From Lingula anatina (lineage: Eukaryota; Brachiopoda; Lingulata; Lingulida; Lingulidae): 64,000 nt of DNA. This document shows, one piece after another, positions 55,630 through 64,000 of this stretch. Below the pieces are notes generated by a model. That model saw only the letters and a program-made list of their open reading frames with translations. It was not told where the DNA came from and ran no database searches. The position numbers and the translations under genes were made by a program. Numbering within the stretch: position 1 is the stretch's first letter; every line of letters starts with the position of its first letter. The DNA lies in NCBI RefSeq assembly GCF_001039355.2, contig NW_019774692.1, forward strand, positions 417,123 to 481,122, read 5' to 3'.

Positions 55630-57207
55630 ATGAATAATTTAAAAAATTTAAATGAAAAAATAAATAAATTATCTAATTTAACTGGTTGTTATTTATTTAA
55701 AAATAAAGATAATGAAATAATTTATGTTGGTAAAGCAAAAGAGTTAAAAAATAGAATTAAACAACATTTTTTAATAAATAAAGAAAATAATAAAGCTAAA
55801 TTAATGTTAAATGAAATATATGATTTTGATGTTATATTTACAAACAATGAAAAAGAAGCATTTATTTTAGAACATAATTTAATTAAAAAGAATTTACCAA
55901 AATATAATATTATTCTTTTAGATGATAGAACATATCCATTTATTTTTATACCTAAAGTAAAAGATCCATATTATAAATTAGTATGGAAAAGAACAAAATT
56001 AAATGGAATTTATTTTGGTCCATTTCCAGATAAATATAGTATTAAAAGTATTTTAAATTTATTAGAAATATTGTTTCCATTAAAAAGATGTTATAAGTTA
56101 AAAAGTAATAATAAACCATGTTTTTATTATCATTTAAAACAATGTTCTGGTGCATGTTTTAAAGAAATAAAAAATAAATATTATCAAGATCAAATAAATT
56201 TAGTCAAAAAATTTTTTGAAGGAAAAACTCAAAAAATTAATAAAATTATTAAAAATAAAATAGAAATTTTAACTAAAAATTTACAATTTGAAGAAGCATT
56301 AAAACAAAAAAGATTATTAGAAAAAATAAAAGAATTTAATGAAAAACAAACTATAGATTTAAATTTAAAAATAAATGCTGATTTTTTAAATTTTATAAAT
56401 AATGATAATGAAATTGTAATAATAATTTTTTCATATAGAAATGGAAAATTTCAATTAAAAAAAGAAAATAAATTTGCTTTATATAATAATAATATTTTAG
56501 AAACTATTCTTAATTTTTTATTAGAATTTTATAATTTTTTTCCATTTCCAAAAACATTAATGATTCCAGAAAATATTGATATTAAAATTTTAAAAAATAT
56601 ATATGATTTTAAAATTATAATCCCAAAAAAAGGTATTAAAAAAGAAGTATTAAATTTAATATATAAAAATGCAAAAATTTTATTAAATAAAAAAATATTA
56701 AAAATAAAATCTGAAGTACAAAATAAAAATTTAATTTTATTAAAAGAAATATTAAATTTAAATAAAATACCAAAGATAATTGAATTTTTAGATTTATCTT
56801 ATATTGATAATAATATAATTGCTTGTTTTATACATTTTTTAAATGGAAATTTTATTGCATTTAAAACTAAAATAATTGAATTTAAGTCAAATTTAAATAA
56901 TGAAAAAGATTATTTTTATAAAGTTATTTTAAAAAGATATTTAAATAAAGAATTACCAAATTTATTAATTTTAGATGGTGCAATTTTACAAATGCAAGGA
57001 ACTTTAAAAGCTTTTAAAGAATTAAAAAAATATACAAATGTAATTGGTCTTGTAAAAGATATAAGACATAAAACAGATTATATTTTAGATAAAAATTTTA
57101 AAAAAATTATTATAAATAATGAAGAGTTATTAAAATTTTTATCTAAAATTCAAGATTTAGGACATAAAATTGCTATTAATAAATTAAGAAGTTTAAAAAA
57201 AATTTAA
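55630..57207 (+). CDS. uvrC: Excinuclease ABC subunit C without C-terminal HhH domain
   Basis: The 525-residue nuclease makes both cuts around a lesion. The GIY-YIG 3'-incision domain is intact (GCYLFKNKDNEIIYVGKAK near 19-37), the cysteine motif reads CFYYHLKQCSGAC near 160-172, and the UVR motif FEEALKQKRLLEKIK follows. The RNase H-like 5'-incision domain has FLDLSYIDNN, LDGAILQMQ and KIQDLGHKIA. The chain then ends at KLRSLKKI, exactly where the tandem helix-hairpin-helix domain should begin. About 80 residues usual in the family are missing, and none are found in the 196 bases downstream. Confidence 0.92.
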   Translation: MNNLKNLNEKINKLSNLTGCYLFKNKDNEIIYVGKAKELKNRIKQHFLINKENNKAKLMLNEIYDFDVIFTNNEKEAFILEHNLIKKNLPKYNIILLDDRTYPFIFIPKVKDPYYKLVWKRTKLNGIYFGPFPDKYSIKSILNLLEILFPLKRCYKLKSNNKPCFYYHLKQCSGACFKEIKNKYYQDQINLVKKFFEGKTQKINKIIKNKIEILTKNLQFEEALKQKRLLEKIKEFNEKQTIDLNLKINADFLNFINNDNEIVIIIFSYRNGKFQLKKENKFALYNNNILETILNFLLEFYNFFPFPKTLMIPENIDIKILKNIYDFKIIIPKKGIKKEVLNLIYKNAKILLNKKILKIKSEVQNKNLILLKEILNLNKIPKIIEFLDLSYIDNNIIACFIHFLNGNFIAFKTKIIEFKSNLNNEKDYFYKVILKRYLNKELPNLLILDGAILQMQGTLKAFKELKKYTNVIGLVKDIRHKTDYILDKNFKKIIINNEELLKFLSKIQDLGHKIAINKLRSLKKI

Positions 57208-57403
57208 ATAAATGATTTTATTAATTTGTATTTTTAAATATTTATTGTTTTATTAAATTATAAAAATATTATTTAATATTATTTTTTTAAAAATAATTTA
57301 ACATAAAATAATTTTTATTTAATAAATTATAATAAAAAATATTAGTTAATATTTATTTTTATTTAATAAAAAAATAAAAAAAAATATAAAAAAGGGGAAT
57401 GAC

Positions 57404-58354
57404 ATGAATAATTATTTTAAAGAATTAAAAGATGAAATTAAAACAGCTTCTTTACTACAAAAAGGGTTGTTAGTTTTAGGTGTTGTTGCTATTGGTACAA
57501 CAGCTGCTATGATTGGTGTTGTATCAGTAAATAATTCTGAAAAATCAAAAACAGAAAAAGAAGAATCAATATCATCTTTAGAAGAATCAAAAATTTCAAC
57601 AAAAGAAACAGTAAAAAATATAGAAGAAGCTGCTTCTAAAGATCGACAACAAGGTCCTAAAGGTGAAAAAGGTGACAAAGGCGAAAAAGGTGATACTGGA
57701 CCAGAAGGACCACATGGACCACCCGGACCAAGAGGTGAAAGAGGACCAGTAGGACCACAAGGACCTAAAGGTGATCCAGGTGAAAGAGGACCAGTAGGAC
57801 AAAAAGGACAACAGGGTGAAAGAGGTGCACAAGGTATCCAAGGTTTAAGAGGGCCAACAGGTTTACAAGGTGAAAGAGGTGCACAAGGCATCCAAGGTGA
57901 AAGAGGACCAGCAGGACCTAAAGGTGCTAAAGGTGACAGAGGTGAACAAGGTATTCGAGGATTTGCTGGAGAAGAAGGACAAAGAGGTGAAAGAGGACCA
58001 CAAGGACCAGAAGGACCAAGAGGACCTCAAGGACCCGCAGGACCCGCAGGACCACAAGGAAACAAAGGTGACACAGGTGACACAGGTGATAGAGGACCAG
58101 CAGGACCAAGAGGTGCAACAGGACCAGCAGGTGCTGATGCAACTTTAACACCAGCACAAACAACAGCTTTAGATGTTACTGTTCCAGAACTGAGAACACA
58201 AATAGAAAACTTAAATACTGAAATAAATACTCTTAAAAATACAGTTAGCAATCAACAAAATACAATTAACCGTCTTGAAAGTACAGTTACAGATCTTGAC
58301 AGAACAGTTACTTCTCTTCAAACAACAGTAGCTAATTTTGTACGTACACCATAA
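57404..58354 (+). CDS. Collagen-like membrane-anchored surface protein 1
   Basis: The 316-residue protein has a short cytoplasmic start, one hydrophobic anchor (about 20-44), and a Ser/Glu/Lys-rich stalk. From residue 84 to 245 it has 54 uninterrupted Gly-X-Y triplets of the type GPK, GEK, GER, GPA, then a heptad-patterned trimerisation-type coiled coil to the end. Bacterial collagen-like proteins form triple helices on the cell surface. In a wall-less cell this would be a rod reaching from the membrane. The triplet region is far richer in G and C than its surroundings. AAAAGGGG is the ribosome site; a terminator follows. The first 80 residues are nearly the same as in the protein at 59498. 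Confidence 0.92.
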   Translation: MNNYFKELKDEIKTASLLQKGLLVLGVVAIGTTAAMIGVVSVNNSEKSKTEKEESISSLEESKISTKETVKNIEEAASKDRQQGPKGEKGDKGEKGDTGPEGPHGPPGPRGERGPVGPQGPKGDPGERGPVGQKGQQGERGAQGIQGLRGPTGLQGERGAQGIQGERGPAGPKGAKGDRGEQGIRGFAGEEGQRGERGPQGPEGPRGPQGPAGPAGPQGNKGDTGDTGDRGPAGPRGATGPAGADATLTPAQTTALDVTVPELRTQIENLNTEINTLKNTVSNQQNTINRLESTVTDLDRTVTSLQTTVANFVRTP

Positions 58355-58385
58355 TTAATTTTTTTAATTAATAATTGATTATAAA

Positions 58386-58425
58386 AACAAAAAATCTAAG
58401 TAAAAATTACTTAGATTTTTTGTTT
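58386..58425 (+). terminator. Terminator of collagen-like gene 1
   Basis: AACAAAAAATCTAAGTAA pairs with TTACTTAGATTTTTTGTT around a short loop, followed by a T run within the arm. Confidence 0.85.
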
Positions 58426-59497
58426 AAAAATATTAAAATTAAATTTAAAAATATATTGTTTTTTATATATTTAAATTATATTTAATTATTTAATTTATAA
58501 GTTAAAAAAAAATTATTTATAAATAATATAATAAATTTAATAATATATTTTTATTATTTTTATATTTTAATAAATAGAAATTTTTTTATTTATTTTAATA
58601 TATTACAATAATTTAATTAAAACATTTTTTAAAATGATAATTTATTTTTATTTGTTTTTTATAATTCAAATAAAGATAAATTTAAAAAAATTATTAAATA
58701 TGTAAAATTATTAAAAATATATAAATTTAAAATATAAATACATATTTAAAAAGTATAATTTATAAATTTAATATTTTTTAAGATATAGTTTGTTTTAAAA
58801 AAATATATCTAGAAAATATAAATCAATAAAGTTAAAACATATTTATTAAGATCTATTAGTATATATAAATAAAAAGAAAAATTAAAAATACAATAAAAAT
58901 TAACAAAAACAAAAGGGTTAGAATAAAAAAATACAAGTTGTTTTAATACATAGAAAAATAGAAATACAAAAATAACAACAATAATAATGAAAAATACAAC
59001 AACAAGTTCAAATAAACAAACTATTTGAAATATAAATCAAAAATTTATTTTCTTTAATAAAAGATATTGAAATAAAAATAAATAATAATCAAGCAATTGT
59101 AATTAATTAAAATAATAAAGAAAGTTTTAAATATTTTTTGTTAAATTATTAAAAGAATCAAAAATATATACTTTATATAATTTTTATCAAAATATAAAAA
59201 ATATTATTGATAAATTTGATGAATTATTATCTTATACATTTTCTATTATTGATAATGAAAATATCATAAATATAATTGATTTATATAAGTCATATTTATG
59301 AATTAATTATAGTTTTGGTAAATATGTAATTATAAATACTTATTTTTTATATCAATAATTTGTATTTATTAATAATATTTAAAATACTAATATAAAAAAT
59401 TATTAAAATAAATACAAATAATTTATATAAAATATATAGAAATTATATTTAAATAAAAAAATTAAAAAAATTAAAAAAATTAAAAAAAAGGAGAAAA
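58426..59497. other. Long gap between the collagen-like genes
   Basis: This is more than 1 kb of very A/T-rich sequence without an intact gene. Its last third contains a decayed reading frame (59140-59358). The rest shows only short A/T runs and scattered CAA-rich repeats near 58960-59030. The promoter of collagen-like gene 2 must lie at its end, followed by an AAAAATT repeat and the ribosome site AAAGGAG. Confidence 0.6.
59140..59358 (+). pseudogene. Relic of an unknown gene
   Basis: A frame of about 72 codons without TAA or TAG has no start codon, coding-like composition (LKESKIYTLYNFYQNIK, then DKFDELLSYTFSIID) and a UGA-Trp near its end. It stops at TAA 59356. I do not recognise it. Upstream the frame is closed by TAA. 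It could be chance, but amino-acid composition suggests a decayed gene end. Confidence 0.35.
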
Positions 59498-62083
59498 ATG
59501 AAAAGATATTTAAGTGAATTAAAAGATGAAATTAAAACTTCATCTATATTTGAAAAAGGATTATTAGTTTTAGGTGTTGTAGCTATTGGTACAACAGTTG
59601 GTATGATTGGAGTTGTATCAGTAAATAATTCATATAAATCAAAAGTAGAAAAAGAAGAATCAATATCATCTTTAGAAGAATCAAAAACTTCAACAAAAGA
59701 AACAGTAAAAAATATAGAAGAAGCTGCTTCTAAAGTTGGACCACAAGGACCAAAAGGTGAACCAGGACCACAAGGACCTAAAGGTGACACAGGTGATAGA
59801 GGACCAGCAGGACCCCAAGGTGTTAAAGGTGACACAGGTGATAGAGGACCAACAGGACCAAGAGGTGCAACAGGACCAGCAGGCGCTAAAGGTGAAAAAG
59901 GTGATACAGGTGATGCTGGTCAAGATGCAACTGATGCACAAGTAGAATCAGCTGTTACAACATACATGGGAACAGATGCAGCTAGAACAAGATTTAGAGG
60001 ACCAGCAGGACAAAATGGTGCTCCAGGTGCTAAAGGTGAAAAAGGTGATACAGGTGAACAAGGACCAGCTCCAACTGTAGAACAAATAAAAACAGCTGCT
60101 ATAGCTTATTTTAATGAAATAGTAGATCTTAGAACATTTGTAAATATAATTGATACTAGTCAAACTATTACAATTTCTAATACAAATAAAGAAAATTATA
60201 AAAAACTTGGTGAGTTTGCAAAAGAATTATCAATATATACTAGTGCAAATGAAAATGATACTGTAAAAGTTCTTATTGATAAATTAATTGCACAAACAAA
60301 TGGAGATTTAACAGATGATGAAAAAACAAATCTTCAAACTATAATTAATACAGTTAAAACAGAAATTAATAAAATATTACCACAAGGTTTAAGAGGTAAT
60401 GACGGTGTTCCTGCAAGTGATGAACAAATAAAAACAGCTGCTATAAATTATTTTAATGAAATAGTAAGTATTAAAACATTAATAAATACTATTCAAACAA
60501 AATTAAATGCTGGTGAAGATATTACTATTGATAATTCAAATAAATTAGAATTTAAAAAACTTGCTGAATTTGCTAAAAAATTATCCATTTATACAGGTGC
60601 ATCACAAAGTGATTCAACAAGAATTGTAGTTGATAAATTTTATACTGGTCAAGATATTAATTTTCAAAATGAAATATTACAAGTACAAAATATAATTAAT
60701 ACAGTTAAAGCAGAAATTAATAAAATATTACCACAAGGTGCAACTGATGATAAAGTATATGAACAAGTTTTAAAATATATTAGTAATTTAGTTGCTATTA
60801 GAGAATTAATAAATACTGTTGATGATAATACTGTTATTAATGAATATAATAAAAATGCATGAAAAAAAGTTGGATTATTTGCATTAACTATACAATCAAT
60901 AAAAAATATTAGTAATTTAGAAAGTATTTCTGAATGATTAAGAGATGGAGATGGTGTAGATTTATCTAATTCTGAGAACAAAAGGGAATTTAACATTATA
61001 ATTGAAAAAATTAAAGTAGAAATTAATAGAATATTACCTCAAGGTGAAAGAGGTAATGATGCTACACCAGAACAAATAAAAACAGCTGCTATAAATTATT
61101 TTAATGAAATAGTAGATCTTAGAACATTTGTAAATACAATTGATACTAGTCAAAATATTACAATTACTGATACAAACAAAGCAGATTATAAAAAATTTGG
61201 TGATTTTGCAAAAACATTATCAATATATACTAATGCAAATACAAATGATTCTATAAAAGTTCTTATTAATAAATTAATTTCACAAACAACTGGTGATTTA
61301 CAAGATGATGAAAAAATAAACCTTAACACTATAATTAATACAGTTAAATTAGAAATTAATAGAATATTACCACAAGGACTAAAAGGTGATGATGCAAAAT
61401 GAGAAGATGATTTTCAAGTATTAGAAAATGCTTGAGATTTAGCTAAACAATGAAAAGATGCTACTGATACATCTACTTTAAATACTGCAACTGTTGCTAA
61501 TAAAGCTAAATGACAATCTATTGCAAAATGAGCTAAAAAAGATGAAACATTTTATATTGGTGCAATTCAAACTTTAATTGATCAAATAATAACATGAGAT
61601 ACTACTATTTTTGATATTATTAATGCTGATAGAGCTAATTTAAAATTAATAGCAACAAAAGCAAAAGAAAAAATTGATGAAAAAATTTCATTGTTTAAAG
61701 AAAATGAAGAATTAAATAAAAAAGTTGAAGATTTTGATTTATTTCAAGTTGCAATAAAAATTTACAATTTAGTTTACCAATGAACAAACACTCTTTATAG
61801 ACCTGTTGATATTAAAACTAATGCATCAATAATAAATAAAATTAATTGAAAATATATTGCAGAATGAGCTAAAATGGATACCACATATTATAATAATGTT
61901 CAAAAAAAAGCAATGATTGATAATATTTTAGATGATAATAATGATGATCTTTTAAGTCAAATTTCAACTCAAGATGATGCTGAAATTGTAGATAGACAAG
62001 TTAAATTAACAGAAATTGCTTCAAAAGCATTAGCAAAAATTAGAGAAAAATATGAATTTTTACAATTGATATTTGGTCATTAA
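59498..62083 (+). CDS. Collagen-like membrane-anchored surface protein 2 with four tandem domains
   Basis: The 861-residue paralogue of collagen-like protein 1 has the same N-terminal anchor and stalk. Twenty-one Gly-X-Y triplets follow (about 84-146), then a short spacer and eight more triplets. Next come four related domains of about 100 residues, each starting with EQIKTAAI-YFNEIV or a relative and ending NTVK-EINKILPQG. The linkers between them look like short collagen (LRGND, ERGND, LKGDD). The C-terminal 230 residues are helical and rich in UGA-coded Trp (LAKQWKDATDTS, IAKWAKKDE). The ribosome site GGAG is close to the ATG. It is likely an adhesin or surface rod. Confidence 0.88.
60067..61395 (+). 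repeat. Four tandem protein-domain repeats in collagen-like gene 2
   Basis: Units begin near 60073, 60415, 60745 and 61063, each about 320-345 bases. Units 1 and 4 are closest to each other (both have YFNEIVDLRTFVN and DTSQ), unit 2 is near to them, and unit 3 has drifted most. Repeats of this size are prone to copy-number change by recombination. Confidence 0.8.
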
Positions 62084-62127
62084 TATATAATATTTTTTAT
62101 TATTTTTTTAAAATTATATATTTAAAA

Positions 62128-62172
62128 TTTAAGGTGTTGAATAATTTTCAACACCTTAAATATTTTTTTTAT
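62128..62172 (+). terminator. Terminator of collagen-like gene 2
   Basis: TTTAAGGTGTTGAA pairs with TTCAACACCTTAAA around a 5-base loop, followed by a T run. Confidence 0.88.
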
Positions 62173-62208
62173 AAAAAAAATAATAATTAAGTTATTATAA
62201 AAATAATT

Positions 62209-62703
62209 ATGGGAATTTCAGAAATAAGTATTATTTTAAGTACTACATCTATTTTTTTACTTTTAATATTAAAAGTATTTACAGTTTTAGAGTTATTAGA
62301 AGAGAAGGTATTTTGAATTTGATGATGAAAAAATAAAAATGTTTTTGATGAAATAAAAGGGATAAATAATAAATCAAGATTTTGAAAAACAACAAATTCA
62401 GATTTATTTGTTGTTGTTCAAACATCAATAAAAACAAAAGAAATTAATTTTCCACTTTCAAAAGATATTTCAAATTCAACATATAAAATATCTAAAAATT
62501 ATAGTAGTAAATCATTATTTAATATTAATAAAATAATTTTTACAGATGAAAAAATATATTATTTTTTCATAATTGATAATAAAACAGAAAATAAACCAAA
62601 ATTTAAATTACAATTTAGAACAAATTCATCTTTTGAAGCTTTTAAAGCATTAAAAAAATATGATTTAATTTATACTGAATCATCTATTAGAAAATTAATT
62701 TAA
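62209..62703 (+). CDS. Membrane-anchored protein next to ATPase, unknown function
   Basis: The 164-residue protein has an N-terminal membrane helix (about 6-26), then a UGA-rich aromatic stretch coding FWIWWWK, and a soluble domain with several predicted strands (YYFFIIDNKTEN, FKLQFRTNSSF). I do not recognise it. It ends 4 bases before the ATPase gene, so the two should act together, perhaps as a membrane partner of the ATPase. Confidence 0.6.
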
Positions 62704-62707
62704 AAAA

Positions 62708-64000
62708 ATGATTATTAAAATTAAAAATTTATCTTGTTTTGTTGATACAGAATTTTATTTTAACTTAGAAAAACAAAATCACATATTTTTAGGTTTAAAT
62801 GGATCAGGAAAAACACAATTTTTAGAATTATTAGAAAGATATTTAAAAAATGATGAATTAGATAATATAAAAACAAATTCAAACATAATATCACGCAGAT
62901 TTATGTTTTCTAATTTTTTTGAAAAAGAAATAACTAATCGTAATTTTTTTGTGATTATTTTTACAACACAAGATTTAGAATATTTATTAAAAAATTTTTC
63001 TTTATTTGGAAAAGATAAAGAAAAATATGAAGAAAAATTAAAAATATTAAAAAAAAATAAAATTAAGAATTTATTTATTTTTATAAAACCAGAAAATGAA
63101 TTAAATTTTTTTGCAATTGTAAATATTGAAATAAATGAGATTTTTAAATTATTTACTCCAAGTATAATTTATAAACGTCAACAACAAAAAATAAAATTTG
63201 AAAATTTTACAGAAGAATATTTTTATTATTCATTTAGAAGTTTAAATTTTTTTAATGAAAGTATAAGAAGAAAAGATATTGTTAATATTTTTTATGATTT
63301 TTTTATTCATAATTTAAATATAAATTTTTTAAAACCAATTGAAAAGTTTAATTTTAATTTTAAAGATAATTCGAAAAATTTAAAATCATTTTATAGTTTT
63401 AATGTTTTTACAAAAAGTAGTATTTTTAAAATTTTAAAAAGTAATGAAATATTTACAAATGAAGAATTAAAAATATTAAAAAATAATTTTAATGATCCAG
63501 ATATATGTTGAAGTTATAGATTTGAAATAGAAAAAAAAGAAATAGAAAATAAAATTAATTCATTTTTAAATAAACAAAAAAAAGAAGATTTAATAAATTT
63601 AAAAATTACTCATCTTGGATTTCATTTTTATTTAAAAAATAATTTTAATTCTAAAAAAGAATTATCAATTAATTTTGTAAGTAGTGGAAATGCAACATAT
63701 AGTAATTTAATACATTTTATAAAAGAAAAAGAAAATTTATATATAAATAATAAAGATCAAATATTTTTATTTTTAATAGATGAACCTGATAGATCATTAC
63801 ATGTAAATTTAGTTTTAAAATTAAAAGATGAATTTAAAAATTTAATAAAAGAAAATAAAAATGTTTATTTATTAATTACAACACATAATCCGTATTTTAT
63901 AGATGATGATAATTTAAAAGATATTCATTATATAGAGAATTTAAATAATAATTCTCAAATATATTCAGAAATTTTTACTCATAATAAAAGACGTGATGAA
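62708..64000 (+). CDS. AAA/OLD-type ATPase, cut by the window end
   Basis: The first 431 residues are visible. Walker A GLNGSGKT lies near 34-41, then a long helical insertion. A signature-like FVSSGNATYSN comes near 325, Walker B LIDEPDRSLH near 357-366, and the switch TTHNPYFID near 393. This is the ABC-type ATPase of OLD-like proteins; a TOPRIM domain, if any, lies beyond the window. UGA at about 63510 is Trp. The gene pairs with the small membrane protein upstream. Related ATPases work in phage defence, but the role here is not shown. Confidence 0.75.

Noticed and set aside
57208-57403. Missing HhH domain of UvrC downstream of its stop
   Set aside because: The sequence is non-coding A/T in all frames and too short.
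57412-58251. Long minus-strand frames with Pro/Gly-rich or Trp/Ser-rich products inside the collagen-like genes
   Set aside because: They mirror the Gly-X-Y codons of the plus strand; no ribosome site and no family resemblance.

Overview
The window is from a wall-less bacterium of the class Mollicutes. Genes read through UGA as tryptophan (genetic code 4; TGG is rare), base composition is extremely AT-rich, and acetate is made through Pta-AckA. The clade cannot be fixed from the sequence; an invertebrate-associated mollicute is a reasonable guess but only a guess. Because UGA is sense, many genes look broken under the standard code. The coordinates here join those pieces after checking that no TAA or TAG falls in frame.

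Region 1 (1-8.7 kb) is a type I restriction-modification locus: a half-length hsdS, a J-domain protein with an altered HPD motif, hsdR, hsdM, an intact two-TRD hsdS, and a decayed inverted hsdS. Region 2 (8.7-24.0 kb) is accessory and defence-like. It has three gene clusters, each holding one member of a GIY-YIG plus DUF4357 protein family: (i) a TrlF-like ATPase, a small protein, a PHP-like protein and GIY-YIG-1; (ii) GIY-YIG-2 overlapping an OLD-type ATPase/TOPRIM nuclease; (iii) a ParB-like protein (frameshifted in an A tract), an adenine methyltransferase, a second ParB-like protein, GIY-YIG-3 and an unknown protein. A Fic protein follows. This is the best candidate for an undescribed system.

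Region 3 (24.0-57.2 kb) is mostly metabolic and housekeeping: the agmatine deiminase pathway (ptcA, antiporter, aguA), tRNA-Ile, dprA-comF, HU, an M24 peptidase, pyrG, a sodium:neurotransmitter-type symporter with a tiny partner, gatCAB with a shortened gatB, and a YfcC-type carrier. Next comes a run of BCCT transporter, pta, carnitine acetyltransferase, an ECF S component and ackA. These could together turn imported acetylcarnitine into acetate and ATP. The BCCT protein ends in a domain resembling the N-terminal domain of initiation factor IF3. A second NSS symporter and uvrBAC follow (uvrC lacks its helix-hairpin-helix end).

Region 4 (57.2-64 kb) holds two membrane-anchored collagen-like surface proteins sharing one N-terminus, the second with four tandem domains of about 100 residues. 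A membrane protein and an AAA/OLD-type ATPase cut by the window end complete it. Promoters of ptcA, pyrG and the BCCT gene share a block ending in A tracts of different lengths (20, 13 and 18), which suggests length-variable expression.
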